64,000 nt of DNA from Azorhizobium caulinodans ORS 571 (GTDB lineage Bacteria > Pseudomonadota > Alphaproteobacteria > Rhizobiales > Xanthobacteraceae): the NCBI RefSeq assembly GCF_000010525.1, contig NC_009937.1, positions 3,291,501-3,355,500 on the forward strand, given 5' to 3'. The notes beneath the pieces were generated by a model. It was given only the letters and a program-made list of their open reading frames with translations, searched no databases and had not been told where the DNA came from. Positions within the stretch are counted from its first letter, which is position 1; every line of letters begins with the position of its first letter. Below are positions 17,996 to 27,269 of the stretch, piece by piece. The translations under genes and the position numbers were made by a program.

Positions 17996-18942
17996 GCTCA
18001 AGCCCGCTCTCCCGTACGCCGAACGAGGCCGAGCGCCGCGAGGAGCGGGCGATCCTCATCGCCATCCTGCTCGATCTGAGCCTTGCGGTGCCCTACACGG
18101 TGACCGCGCTCATCATCGGCTCGCTGTCCATGCTGTCCGACGTGCTGCGCGGCTCGCTGCTGCTGGTGGTGGCCATCGTCTCCTGGCAGACCCTGCGCGA
18201 ACTGCACCGGGGCAAGGTTGCCTCCTACGAATATGGCATCGGCAAGCTGGAACGTGGCATCGGCCTGCTGGTGGGCGCCCTGCTCATCTTCGCCGCGGGC
18301 TTCATCGCCTATCAGGCCCTCACCGCCGGCGGCGGCGAGCCGAAGACCGGCTTCTGGGCCGTCGCGGCCATCGTCATGGTGATCTACAATTTCATCGTGA
18401 ACGTGGGGCCGATCATCCCGCTCTGGCGCGCCACCAAGGCTGGCGGCTCCATGATCGTGCAGGCACAGCTTCGCGCCCATATCGCCAAGGCGGTCGCTTC
18501 CTTCCCGGTGGTGGTCTGCGTCATCATCGACGCCCTGTCGAGCGATCCTTATGTCGCCCGCATCGCCGACAGCATCGGCGGCATCATCGGCGCGGCCTTC
18601 ATGACCCTGGTGGGCGCGCAGATGGTCCGCCAGGCCCTACCCGATCTCCTCGACCGCTCGCTGGCCGAGCCGGTGCAGATGAAGGTGAACCGGGTTCTGG
18701 CGGCCTTCTTCGATGAATATGACGCCCTGCTTGGGATCCGCACCCGCAGCTCCGGCAATGTCGCCCATGTGGAGATCACGGTGGGCTTCGACCCCGCTCG
18801 GACCATGGCGGAAGTGTCGGACGTACTCGCCCGCATGGAAGCCCGCCTCAAGACCGAGATCCCGGACGTGGACGCGGTGCTGATCGCCCGCGCCCACAGG
18901 GAGGACGATGCGGCTCCCGCGCCGCTGGCGGCGACCGCCTAA
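17992..18942 (+). CDS. Cation diffusion facilitator family protein with incomplete metal site
   Basis: 316 residues with about six membrane helices and a C-terminal ferredoxin-like cytoplasmic domain (residues ~215-300), as in CDF exporters. Signature parts are present: SLSMLSDVLRGSLL in TM2 and YEYGIGKLERGIGL before TM3. In YiiP-type exporters the transport site needs Asp/His pairs four residues apart in TM2 and TM5. Here TM2 reads S-D-V-L-R-G and TM5 reads H-I-A-K-A, so the second ligand of each pair appears lost. It may bind a different cation or no metal. Its stop codon overlaps that of the convergent aldo/keto reductase gene. Confidence 0.85.
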   Translation: MSSSPLSRTPNEAERREERAILIAILLDLSLAVPYTVTALIIGSLSMLSDVLRGSLLLVVAIVSWQTLRELHRGKVASYEYGIGKLERGIGLLVGALLIFAAGFIAYQALTAGGGEPKTGFWAVAAIVMVIYNFIVNVGPIIPLWRATKAGGSMIVQAQLRAHIAKAVASFPVVVCVIIDALSSDPYVARIADSIGGIIGAAFMTLVGAQMVRQALPDLLDRSLAEPVQMKVNRVLAAFFDEYDALLGIRTRSSGNVAHVEITVGFDPARTMAEVSDVLARMEARLKTEIPDVDAVLIARAHREDDAAPAPLAATA

Positions 18943-19775
18943 AGCATCTCCAGGCTGCGCTTGCGCCTGGGCGGCGGGAAATCGCCGTCGATATCGGCAA
19001 GGTCATCCGCATCCAGCACGAGATCGCGCGCCGCCACGTTCGCCTTCACGTGATCAAGGCTCGCCGCCTTCGGAATGGCGATCACATCCGGCCGCCGCAG
19101 CACCCAGGCCAGCGCCACCTGAAACGGATCGACACCATGTTTCGAGGCCACGCGGCCGAGCGCCCCGCCCCGCGGCAGGCGGCCCTGCTCGATGGGGCTG
19201 TAGGCCATGGTGGGAATGCCCCGCTCCTGCTGGAACGGCAGAAGGTCGAACTCCGGCCCCCGCCGGGAGGGATTGTAGAGGATCTGGTTGACGGCGCAGG
19301 CGCGACCGCCCGCATCCAGCAGTTCCTCCATGTCGTCGGTATCGAGGTTGCTCACGCCCCAGTGGCGGATCTTGCCGGCCTTCTGGAGGGTCTCGAAGCC
19401 GGCGATGGTGTCCTCGAAAGGATGGCTGCCGCGCCAGTGCAGCAGATAGAGGTCCAGCCGGTCGGTACCGAGCCGGCGCAGACTGCGCTCGCAGGCGGCG
19501 ATGACGCCGGCGCGGCTGGCATTGTGCGGATAGACCTTGCTGACGAGGAACACCTGCTCGCGGAAACCGTCCTTCAGCGCGGCGCCCACCAGTTCCTCGG
19601 TGCGGCCGTCACCGTACATTTCGGCGGTGTCCACGAGGGTCAGGCCAAGCTCGATGCCGGCACGCAGCGCGGCGATCTCGTCGGGGCGGCGGGCGGGCAG
19701 CTCGCCCATGAACCAGGTGCCCTGCCCCAGCGCCGGCACGGTTTCCCCGCCCGGCAGCGTCACGGTCTTGGCCAT
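18939..19775 (-). CDS. Aldo/keto reductase
   Basis: NAD(P)H-dependent carbonyl reductase of the AKR fold, 278 residues, cytoplasmic. The catalytic tetrad is visible: Asp and Tyr in TLVDTAEMYGDG, Lys in FLVSKVYPHN and His in DLYLLHWRGS. C-terminal nucleotide-binding motif VIAIPKAASLDHVKAN is present. Physiological substrate not evident from context. Monocistronic; stop codons overlap tail-to-tail with the CDF gene (CTAA shared). Confidence 0.92.
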   Translation of the reverse strand: MAKTVTLPGGETVPALGQGTWFMGELPARRPDEIAALRAGIELGLTLVDTAEMYGDGRTEELVGAALKDGFREQVFLVSKVYPHNASRAGVIAACERSLRRLGTDRLDLYLLHWRGSHPFEDTIAGFETLQKAGKIRHWGVSNLDTDDMEELLDAGGRACAVNQILYNPSRRGPEFDLLPFQQERGIPTMAYSPIEQGRLPRGGALGRVASKHGVDPFQVALAWVLRRPDVIAIPKAASLDHVKANVAARDLVLDADDLADIDGDFPPPRRKRSLEML

Positions 19776-19873
19776 TGTCGCCCTCCCTTCACTGGACGGC
19801 GGACGTTAAAGGCGTTCGCCTGAGAGCGGAACTCCGCCGGGGGCGAAAAAGACCTGTGCCGTCGCGAGAAAGA

Positions 19874-19895
19874 CGCCCCGCGCGGACGCGGGGCG
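19874..19895 (-). terminator. Intrinsic terminator after the GH18 gene
   Basis: On the minus strand CGCCCCGCG-tccg-CGCGGGGCG followed by TCTTTCTC, 7 bases beyond the stop codon of the chitinase-like gene. Confidence 0.85.
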
Positions 19896-19902
19896 GTCCG
19901 GC

Positions 19903-22134
19903 TCAGATGTGACCGAAGATGTGGCTGAACTCGTAGGCCGTCTGCTGGATTCCGCTCCCGAGGGGCGAGACGGTGCCGACCGTGCTGCCGTTGTCCCGTC
20001 CGACCGACCAGATGGACAGGCCGGAGATGTCTTCATTGCCCTGCGCATAATCCAGCAGTTGCTGGGCGTCGCTGAGGGTGAACACCTCGCTCTGCACGTC
20101 GTTCATGCCGACCATCACCGTGACCCCGAGCTTGGCGTCGAGACCCAGCGTGTGCATCTGGGCGAGCGTCGCCTGCGCGGCGGAGATGGCGTCGGTGCCC
20201 ATGTCGCCACTGTCGACGGAAGCGCCGTAATCCATCGCCATGATGTTGACGGTGTCGATATGCACGCCGTCCGTCAGGGCCTGCTTCAGCAGGTTGAGCC
20301 CGTCATTGGTGAGCCCCGTGGGCAGCACCGGCAGCGTGAAGGAGACCTTGAGATCGGGATTGGCCGCCTCCAGCGCGACCAAGGCCTGATCGCGGAGGTG
20401 GTTGGCGGAGGTGTTGGCGATGGCGCCGCCCTCGATGTCGAAATCGATCTTGTTCACATGATAGGTGTCCAGCACCGACTGGTAGGCGGCGGTGAGCTTG
20501 GTGGCGCTGGAGAAGGTGAGCGCCGCTTCCTGGCCGTTGGCGCCGCCGAAGGAAATGGTGATGTCCCCGCCGATGGCCTGAACGGCGGCCACCTGATCGT
20601 GGATCGACGAACCGCTGGGCAGCGTGTCGTTGCCCAGCGTGCCGACACCGCCCCAGCCCAGCGTGTCCGTGCCGGAGCTCAGCACGAAGGCGAGCGTGAA
20701 GTCGGTGACGCCGGACGCCTTGGCGATGGAGAGAAGATCCTGGCTCGTCGACAGCGACATGTCGATGTAGGGCGAGTAGGTCTGCTCCAGCGTCGAGGTG
20801 TGGACCGGATCGGTCGTCACGGAGATCGGGACCGCCGCCGGGGAGTGCCCGGCCTCGTCCACCGCCACCACGGTGAAGCTGTAAGCGGTGGACGCGCCGA
20901 GGCCCGTCACCTTGTAGGACGTGCCGCTGGTGGTGCCGACCAGCGTGCCGTTCTCGTAGATCTCATAGGCCGAGACGGTGCCAGCGCCGTTGATGACCGC
21001 CTTGTCCCAGACCAGCAGGGCCGAGGTGTCCGACACATTGGTGGCGAACAGGTCCGCCGGGGCGTTCGGCACCACCGTCGTGGTGTCGAGATGGCCGACC
21101 AGCGTCCACACCTGTCCCGATCCGTCGCCGCCGTTATGGGTGCTCGGATCGGTGCCCTGCGTCCACCAATGCGCTTCATAGACATTGTTGCCGACCGCGG
21201 CATGGTCGCCGCCCTGATAGACCTTGGAGGCGCTCCAGGCCTCCGCATAAAGGGCGGCATCCCCCCCGGACGTTCCGCCGCCGGATGTGCCTCCTGTGCT
21301 GCCGCCGGTGCTGCTGCCACCCGTCGAACCACCGCCCGTCGAGCCACCGCCCGTCGAGGTCGAGCCGCCGGCCGAGGAACTGCCGCCACCGCTGGTCGAG
21401 CCGCCCGTGGAGCCGCCCGACGTGCCTGAGCTGCCGCCGCTGTGGCCGGACAGCGCCGTCGTCCATTCCGCCAGCGCGGAGCCGTCCTTGGCCACGATGT
21501 TGGCGAGCGAGAGTTCGGAGAGCGTGACGCCGGTTAGCGTATAGGTCTGGCTGTTCGAGGGAATGGCGATGACCACGGAGCCATTCACCTCGGAGACGGT
21601 GAAATTGTCGGCGGAGAGCCAGCCGAAATCGAGCTTGTCCAGCGCGGTGTCGAAATTCAACGCCGTGTGGGTGCCCCAGGCCCAGGAAATGGTGGTCACG
21701 GTGGCAAGACCATCGCCGACATGGCCGGCGCCACCCGACGAGCCGGAGGTGCCTCCATCCGTGGTGCCGGAGGCGGGCGAGCCGCCGGCGCTGCCACCCG
21801 TGCTGGTGCCGCCGGACGTTGCGCCCCCGGACGTTGCGCCGCCCGAGGAACCGCCGGAGCCGGCCGAAGCCCCTCCCAGCGCCGTAGTCCACTCGGTGAC
21901 CGCGCCGCTGTCCTTGGCGAGGATGTTCGAGAGCGAGAGTTCCGACAGCGTGACGCCCGTCAGCGTGTAAGTCTGGTTGTTGGTGGGAATGGAGATCACC
22001 ACCGACCCGTTCACCTCGGAGACGGTGAACTGGCCCGCCTGGAACCATCCGAAATCCAGGATGTCCGACGCGGGATCGAAGGCGATCACGCTGTTCGTGC
22101 CCCAGGACCAAGTGATCGTCGTGGTCTTAGCCAT
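19903..22134 (-). CDS. Multidomain GH18 chitinase-like protein with tandem N-terminal domains
   Basis: 743 residues. Residues 6-86 and 146-228 are two near-identical ~80-residue domains (ITWSWGTNSVIAFDP / ISWAWGTHTALNFDT; both contain FTVSEVNGSVVI and QTYTLTGVTLSELSL). Each is followed by a Gly/Ser/Thr linker (87-140, 229-292). Residues ~294-348 form a CBM5/12 chitin-binding module (AWSASKVYQGGDHAAV...NVYEAHWWTQG), ~355-442 a fibronectin III domain, and ~450-743 a GH18 barrel with catalytic motif KIDFDIEGG (D564, D566, E568). No N-terminal signal peptide is present, so export, if any, must be non-Sec. Probable action on chitin or related beta-1,4-GlcNAc polymers is inferred from CBM and GH18. 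Divergent from a LysR gene. Confidence 0.88.
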   Translation of the reverse strand: MAKTTTITWSWGTNSVIAFDPASDILDFGWFQAGQFTVSEVNGSVVISIPTNNQTYTLTGVTLSELSLSNILAKDSGAVTEWTTALGGASAGSGGSSGGATSGGATSGGTSTGGSAGGSPASGTTDGGTSGSSGGAGHVGDGLATVTTISWAWGTHTALNFDTALDKLDFGWLSADNFTVSEVNGSVVIAIPSNSQTYTLTGVTLSELSLANIVAKDGSALAEWTTALSGHSGGSSGTSGGSTGGSTSGGGSSSAGGSTSTGGGSTGGGSTGGSSTGGSTGGTSGGGTSGGDAALYAEAWSASKVYQGGDHAAVGNNVYEAHWWTQGTDPSTHNGGDGSGQVWTLVGHLDTTTVVPNAPADLFATNVSDTSALLVWDKAVINGAGTVSAYEIYENGTLVGTTSGTSYKVTGLGASTAYSFTVVAVDEAGHSPAAVPISVTTDPVHTSTLEQTYSPYIDMSLSTSQDLLSIAKASGVTDFTLAFVLSSGTDTLGWGGVGTLGNDTLPSGSSIHDQVAAVQAIGGDITISFGGANGQEAALTFSSATKLTAAYQSVLDTYHVNKIDFDIEGGAIANTSANHLRDQALVALEAANPDLKVSFTLPVLPTGLTNDGLNLLKQALTDGVHIDTVNIMAMDYGASVDSGDMGTDAISAAQATLAQMHTLGLDAKLGVTVMVGMNDVQSEVFTLSDAQQLLDYAQGNEDISGLSIWSVGRDNGSTVGTVSPLGSGIQQTAYEFSHIFGHI

Positions 22135-22307
22135 CGTCCACCCATCGTTGCCGCATTACCCTTACGTCCGACGGCACGGACGCGAACGGTAGCTTGATGG
22201 GTGCTCGCGGGCGGTGTCCAATGCGTTTGTGGCAAGCCGCGATGAGCGGGCTGCATCGGACCCGGCCCGAACCGGCGGCGGGCGGCGGCAGAGGCAAGGG
22301 GCGGATC

Positions 22308-23219
22308 TTGATCGAACTGAAGCGGCTGCGGCAGGTGGTGGCACTTGCGGACAGCGGCAATTTCGCCCGGGCGGCACAAGCCCTCCACATGTCCCAGCCG
22401 GCGCTCAGCCGCAGCATTCAGGATCTGGAAAAGCAGCTCGGCGCCCCCCTGTTCGAGCGCCCGCCACGGGAAATTCGCCCCACCTCCCTCGGCGCGCTCA
22501 TCGTCGAGGAGGGGCGCGAACTCCTGCGCCGGGCAGCGGCCCTCGATGCGGCGATTGCCGATCACAGGGGCCTCAGCCGGACGGTCGTGTTCGGCTCCGG
22601 GCTTTATTCCAACGTCACGCTCGTGCCGCGCGCCATCGCCGCCTTCGCCGCGCAGCAGCCGGACGTGCAGGTGAAGGTGATGGCCGGCGGCTGGCGCGAC
22701 TGCCGCGACATGCTCGAGCGCGGGGCCATGGACTTCTTCATCGGCGAGCGCACGGATGACGAGCACGCCGAGGCCTATCGCGAGCGGCCGCTGCGCGAGC
22801 GGCAGGGTTGTGTCGTGGTCCGCAAAGGCCACCCGCTGTGCGCCCTGCACGCCTGCACGCTGGCCGACATCGCCCAATATCCCTTCGCGGGCGCCCGCCT
22901 GCCCGAGCGGATCGCCCGGCATTTTCCGCGCAAGGCGAAGCTCGGGCGCCCCGATGCGGGCGGCAAGCTGCTGGTGCCGCGGTTCGAAGCCTATTCCTGG
23001 ACCGCCATCAGCGCGATCGTGCAGGACAGCGACGCGGTGGCATTCGGGAGCGCGTCGCTGGTGGCGGAGAGTGGCGGCGCTCTCGTGTGCCTCGACGTCG
23101 TGCTGCCCTGGCTGCGCTATGTGGGCGCCGTGGTCTGGCGCGCGGAGCGCGGGCTCTCCTCCAGCGCCCAGAGCTTTGCCGACGTGGCCATCGAGATCGA
23201 CGCAACGCTGCCGGACTGA
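22308..23219 (+). CDS. LysR-family transcriptional regulator
   Basis: From TTG at 22308, 303 residues, typical LysR length; Shine-Dalgarno-like AAGGGG lies a few bases upstream. In-frame ATGs at 22194 and 22242 would add 38 or 22 residues without family similarity. The N-terminal winged helix-turn-helix is clear (RLRQVVALADSGNFARAAQA, then MSQPALSRSIQDLEKQLG). The C-terminal effector domain follows. It is divergent from the GH18 gene and convergent with the DUF3100 operon; which it controls is not shown by sequence. Confidence 0.88.
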   Translation: MIELKRLRQVVALADSGNFARAAQALHMSQPALSRSIQDLEKQLGAPLFERPPREIRPTSLGALIVEEGRELLRRAAALDAAIADHRGLSRTVVFGSGLYSNVTLVPRAIAAFAAQQPDVQVKVMAGGWRDCRDMLERGAMDFFIGERTDDEHAEAYRERPLRERQGCVVVRKGHPLCALHACTLADIAQYPFAGARLPERIARHFPRKAKLGRPDAGGKLLVPRFEAYSWTAISAIVQDSDAVAFGSASLVAESGGALVCLDVVLPWLRYVGAVVWRAERGLSSSAQSFADVAIEIDATLPD

Positions 23220-23230
23220 CCGCATGAAAA

Positions 23231-23259
23231 CGGCCGGGACGCGCGAGGCGTCCCGGCCG
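23231..23259 (-). terminator. Bidirectional hairpin terminator between LysR and DUF3100 genes
   Basis: Perfect 12-base arms CGGCCGGGACGC and GCGTCCCGGCCG with a 5-nt loop. On the minus strand it is followed by TTTT, so it terminates the DUF3100 operon; it also lies 11 bases after the LysR stop codon. Confidence 0.88.
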
Positions 23260-23288
23260 CTCATGAACCCGTCTTGGGGAGGGGGAGA

Positions 23289-24626
23289 TCAGACGGGATG
23301 CATGAAGAACTGGGCGATGATGGTCGCGCCCAGGAAGGTGCCCGCATTGGCCATCAGCGACACCAGGACGATGCGCCAGCCCAGACTCCTGAACACCGGC
23401 ACGTCCTTGGCGATGGACAGGCCCGCGAAGGCGAGCATGGGCGCCGTCATGGCGAGGAAGTTGATCTTGCCGGTGAGCGCCGCCACATCCGCCGCGAACG
23501 GCATGGAGGGATAGGTGAGCGCCATGGCGACCACCGAGACCCACACCACCGCCGGCACCACGCGGCGCGTGAGCAGATAGATGCCGTGGCCAAGGATCAC
23601 CGCGCCGATCATGATGCCGAGGCCGGCGATGGAAGCGGCGTCCGGGGCGGTCTTGTAGACGAGGTAATTGCCGATCAGCGACATGGCGCCGGCCACCACC
23701 CAGACGACCAGCAGCTCGATGAAGTTCAGCTTCACCGCCGGCTCGTGGGAGACCTCGGTCGTCACCGTTTCCACCTTCACCTCGCGGCCACGGCCGAGGA
23801 TGGGCTCCAGCTTGCCATAGGCCCATACGGTGAAGGGCAGCGACAGGAAGAGCGTGAAATAGGTGCCGATGGTGGTGGTGATGAGGTTGGAGGCGGCGGC
23901 GAACGCGGCCACTTCCTTGGCCACCTCGGGCGACTGCTGGGCGGCGATGGCGCCGGAAGCGGCGGCCATCATGCTGCCCGAGCCGACGCCCGCGCCCATG
24001 GCGAGGGCCTGCGGGTGGAAGATGCCGAGGCTGGTGATGAGGCTGGCGAAGATGGCGATGAAGACGGCGCCGAAGATGGTGCCGGTCATGTATTCCGCCA
24101 GCACGCCGCGCCCTTCGGGGCTCGCCATACCGTACTTCTCGCCGATGATGGCAAGGCTCGGCTCGCGGCCCACCGAGAAGGTGGCGCCGATGGCCTCGCG
24201 CTTGATGCCCAGCAGCAGCGCCACCGGCAGGCCGAACACCATGGTGCCGAAGAAGTGGCCGAACTCCTGGAAGACGAGCGCCCAGCCGGCGGACAGGATC
24301 TTGGGCAGGTTGCCGCCCACGAGCACGCCGAGCTTGGCGACGAACAGCAGCAGCGCGGGCTGAAGCACGGCGGCGGAGAGGGCCTGAAGGTCGTTCGTCA
24401 CCTTCAGCGGGCCGGGCAGCGCCTTGGAGGCCATGCCCCAGGCGGCGGCAATCAGCAGCGCCCACAGCAGGGGCAGCAGGACAACCTTGTAGGCCCCGCC
24501 CATGGGCACGTTGACGATGCCGATGAGTTCGGCCGCCAGCACGCAGATGGTGGCGAAGACGAAGATCTTGATAAGCTTTCCGGCGCCCGCTGCCGGCACC
24601 GCCACGGCGGTCTGTGTGGCTTGCAT
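23289..24626 (-). CDS. DUF3100-type polytopic membrane protein, probable transporter
   Basis: 445 residues from ATG at 24626 (MQATQTAVAVPAAG), preceded by GAGGGGAT at good spacing; an upstream start at 24716 would add 30 residues without membrane character. About ten hydrophobic helices are visible, including KLIKIFVFATICVLAAELIG and a Gly/Ala-rich stretch ALAMGAGVGSGSMMAAASGA that looks like a pore or substrate loop. Assignment to DUF3100 is from memory of the family N-terminus. It lies 133 bases downstream of an aldehyde dehydrogenase and a hydroxyacid dehydrogenase, so uptake or export of an organic acid handled by those enzymes is a reasonable inference. Confidence 0.7.
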   Translation of the reverse strand: MQATQTAVAVPAAGAGKLIKIFVFATICVLAAELIGIVNVPMGGAYKVVLLPLLWALLIAAAWGMASKALPGPLKVTNDLQALSAAVLQPALLLFVAKLGVLVGGNLPKILSAGWALVFQEFGHFFGTMVFGLPVALLLGIKREAIGATFSVGREPSLAIIGEKYGMASPEGRGVLAEYMTGTIFGAVFIAIFASLITSLGIFHPQALAMGAGVGSGSMMAAASGAIAAQQSPEVAKEVAAFAAASNLITTTIGTYFTLFLSLPFTVWAYGKLEPILGRGREVKVETVTTEVSHEPAVKLNFIELLVVWVVAGAMSLIGNYLVYKTAPDAASIAGLGIMIGAVILGHGIYLLTRRVVPAVVWVSVVAMALTYPSMPFAADVAALTGKINFLAMTAPMLAFAGLSIAKDVPVFRSLGWRIVLVSLMANAGTFLGATIIAQFFMHPV

Positions 24627-24759
24627 GGTCAAATCCCCTCTATCCTTTTCTTGATCATTGGGTGGGGCCGCTCCTGTCGGTCTGGCGACGCACGAAAGCG
24701 ACCGGCCTGCTGTCACAAGCCGATCGCACGTGCCGCTGTGTTAGGGAGCGGCGGGCATA

Positions 24760-26295
24760 TCACTCCCGAAGGCCGCTCGCATAGCCGAACGCAACGGCAG
24801 GTTCCGCCGCCGTCTCGACCCAGACGCTCTTCACCTGTGTATATTCGTAGAGCGCCTCGACACCGCTGGAGCGGCCATGCCCCGAGTGGTTGAAGCCACC
24901 GAAGGGCGAGGCGACGTTGATGGTCTTGTAGGAGTTGATCCAGAAGGTGCCGGCCTTCACCGCCGCCGCCACCCGGTGGGCGCGGCCCACATCCTTCGTC
25001 CACACCGCGCCGGCAAGGCCGAAATCGCTGTCATTGGCGATGGCGATGGCCTCCGCCTCGGTGTCGAACGGGATCGCCACCACAACCGGACCGAATACCT
25101 CCTTGCGGGCGATGTCCATGGTGTTGGTGACGTTCTTGAGAACCGTCGGGGCGACGAAATAGCCGCCTTCCTTCGCCGCGCCCGTCTCGCCGGTGACGAT
25201 CTCGGCGCCCTCGCCCGCGCCTTCGCGGATCAGCGAGAGGACGTGATTGTACTGCTTGGCATTGTTGATGGGGCCGATCTCGCTCTCGGTCGAGGCCGGA
25301 TCGCCCACCTTGATCTTGGCCGCGCCCTTGGCGACGAGATCGACGAACTTCTCATAGACCGAGCGCTGCACCAGAAGGCGCGAGCCGGCGACGCAGCTCT
25401 GCCCCGCGCCGGAGAAGATGGCAGCCTGCGCGCCCACGGCGGCGCGTTCGAGATCTGCATCCTCGAACACGATGTTCGCCGACTTGCCACCCAGTTCCAG
25501 CACGCAGGGCAGGAGGAGGCGGGCGGCGGATTCGGCTATGAGCCGGCCGGTGGGCACCGAGCCCACGAACACCACCTTCTTCACGGCCCGCTGCGCCATG
25601 GCCGCCTGCCCGGTGGTGTGGCCGAAGCCCGCCAGCACGTTGACCACGCCCTTCGGCAGGCCCGCCTTCTCCGCCAAGAGGCCGAGGGCTAGCGAGGTGA
25701 GCGGGGTGAGCTCGGAGGGCTTCAGCAGAACCGCATTGCCCATGGAGATGGCGGGGGCGATCTGCCAGCCGGCGGTGAAGATGGGCGCGTTCCAGGGGGT
25801 GATCTGGAGCACGACACCCATGGCCTCGCGGCGGGTGTAGTTGAGGTGGGAGGTCGGGACCGGGATCACCTCGCCGTGGAACTTGTCCGCCCAGCCCGCA
25901 TAGTACTCGAACATCTCGGCCACCTTGGCGACCTCGACGCGGGTATCGCGGATGGGCTTGCCGGCCATCAGCATTTCGATCTGCGCCAGCGCCTCGACAT
26001 TGGCGAGCACTTCGCGGGCGATGGCCTGCATCACCCGGCCACGACCGGCGGCGGTGAGCTTCGACCAAGCAGCCTGCCCTTCTGTTGCGGCGGCCGCGGC
26101 CCTGGCGGCGACAGCGGCGCCGGCGTCGGGATAAGAGAAGAGCGGCTTGCCGGTGGCGGGGTCCAGCACCTCCACCAGAGGGCCATCGCCCACCAGCATC
26201 TCACCGCCCACGAAGGAGCCGATGGTCTTGAGGCCGGGCCAGAACGGGGCGAGCGCCTGTTGCAGGCGCGGATCAATGAAAGCGGTCACGGGCAT
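24760..26295 (-). CDS. NAD(P)-dependent aldehyde dehydrogenase
   Basis: 511 residues. Oxidises an aldehyde to its acid. Key sites are visible: catalytic Cys in FSGAGQSCVAGSRLL, general base Glu in LELGGKSANIVFED, Rossmann GSVPTGRLIAESAA and the substrate-anchor region ITPWNAPIFTAGWQIAPA. The ATG overlaps the stop codon of the upstream dehydrogenase gene (TGATG), so translation is coupled. Substrate not identifiable from sequence; pairing with a beta-hydroxyacid dehydrogenase points to a semialdehyde. Confidence 0.93.
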   Translation of the reverse strand: MPVTAFIDPRLQQALAPFWPGLKTIGSFVGGEMLVGDGPLVEVLDPATGKPLFSYPDAGAAVAARAAAAATEGQAAWSKLTAAGRGRVMQAIAREVLANVEALAQIEMLMAGKPIRDTRVEVAKVAEMFEYYAGWADKFHGEVIPVPTSHLNYTRREAMGVVLQITPWNAPIFTAGWQIAPAISMGNAVLLKPSELTPLTSLALGLLAEKAGLPKGVVNVLAGFGHTTGQAAMAQRAVKKVVFVGSVPTGRLIAESAARLLLPCVLELGGKSANIVFEDADLERAAVGAQAAIFSGAGQSCVAGSRLLVQRSVYEKFVDLVAKGAAKIKVGDPASTESEIGPINNAKQYNHVLSLIREGAGEGAEIVTGETGAAKEGGYFVAPTVLKNVTNTMDIARKEVFGPVVVAIPFDTEAEAIAIANDSDFGLAGAVWTKDVGRAHRVAAAVKAGTFWINSYKTINVASPFGGFNHSGHGRSSGVEALYEYTQVKSVWVETAAEPAVAFGYASGLRE

Positions 26296-27173
26296 CAGCT
26301 CTTCTTGCCGGGGAAAACGGTCTCGACGATGCGGTTGAAGTCCTCGCCGTCGGGGATGGTCGTGGCGCTGTCCGCCCAGATGCCGGCGGTGCCGGCGAAC
26401 ATGGGCAGCTCAAGGCCGAGGCTCGCCAAAAGGTCGGTGCCGAGCTTCACGTCCTTGCGCATCAGCTTCATGGTGAAGCCGGAATTGAAGGCACCGTTGA
26501 GGATCCACGTGCCGGCATTCACCTGGCTGACGCCGGAGCGGCCGGAGCCGGCATTGATGCCTTCCAGCATCCGCGCGGGCTCGACGCCCGCCTCCTGCGC
26601 GAGGCGCAAGGCCTCGCCACAGGTGAGCAGGTGGGCGGCGCAGAGCAGGTTGTTGATGATCTTGGTGACGTGACCGGCGCCCACGGGGCCGACATGCACG
26701 CGGGTGGCGCTCATGGCTTCCAGCACCGGCATGGCGCGGGCCACATCGGCGTCCGCGCCGCCGATCACCATGGTCATGGTGCCGGTGATGGCGCCCTTGG
26801 GGCCGCCGCTCACGGGGGCATCGATCATCGCCATGCCGGCAGCTTCGAGCTGCGTGGCGAGTTTGCGGGTGGTGTCGGGATGGGAGGTGGAGGTGTCCAC
26901 CACCAGCAGACCGGCCTTGCCGGACGCCAGAATGCCGCCGGGGCCGGCCACCACCTCTTCCACGATGGCAGCGGTGGGCAGCGAGAGCACCAGCACATCG
27001 GCGCGGGCGCAAAGGGCGGCGATATCCGCCAGTGTCTCGACGCCTTCCGCCGCGAGCGCCGCGCGGGTGGCTTCCACCGCGTCGAAACCGACCACATTCA
27101 CCCCGGCCCGCTTCAGCGAGAGCGCCATCCCGCGCCCCATATTGCCGAGACCGATCACACCAACGTTCGCCAC
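26295..27173 (-). CDS. NAD(P)-dependent beta-hydroxyacid dehydrogenase family protein
   Basis: 292 residues of the 3-hydroxyisobutyrate/tartronate-semialdehyde reductase family. N-terminal Rossmann motif GVIGLGNMGRGMALSLKRAG, substrate motif DAPVSGGPKGAITGTMTMV and catalytic Lys in GAGHVTKIINN are all present. Precedes the aldehyde dehydrogenase with TGATG overlap. The pair could oxidise a hydroxyacid through a semialdehyde; the actual substrate is unknown. Divergent from a LysR gene (27270) about 100 bases away, its likely regulator. Confidence 0.9.
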   Translation of the reverse strand: MANVGVIGLGNMGRGMALSLKRAGVNVVGFDAVEATRAALAAEGVETLADIAALCARADVLVLSLPTAAIVEEVVAGPGGILASGKAGLLVVDTSTSHPDTTRKLATQLEAAGMAMIDAPVSGGPKGAITGTMTMVIGGADADVARAMPVLEAMSATRVHVGPVGAGHVTKIINNLLCAAHLLTCGEALRLAQEAGVEPARMLEGINAGSGRSGVSQVNAGTWILNGAFNSGFTMKLMRKDVKLGTDLLASLGLELPMFAGTAGIWADSATTIPDGEDFNRIVETVFPGKKS

Positions 27174-27269
27174 GCGCGTCTCCTCGAAACTTGCCCAGAA
27201 AAGCTACGCGGCTGTTTTGGCGGCAGACAGGAGATGGCCGGTTCCGTATTGTTGACTCCAAGGCAACGC

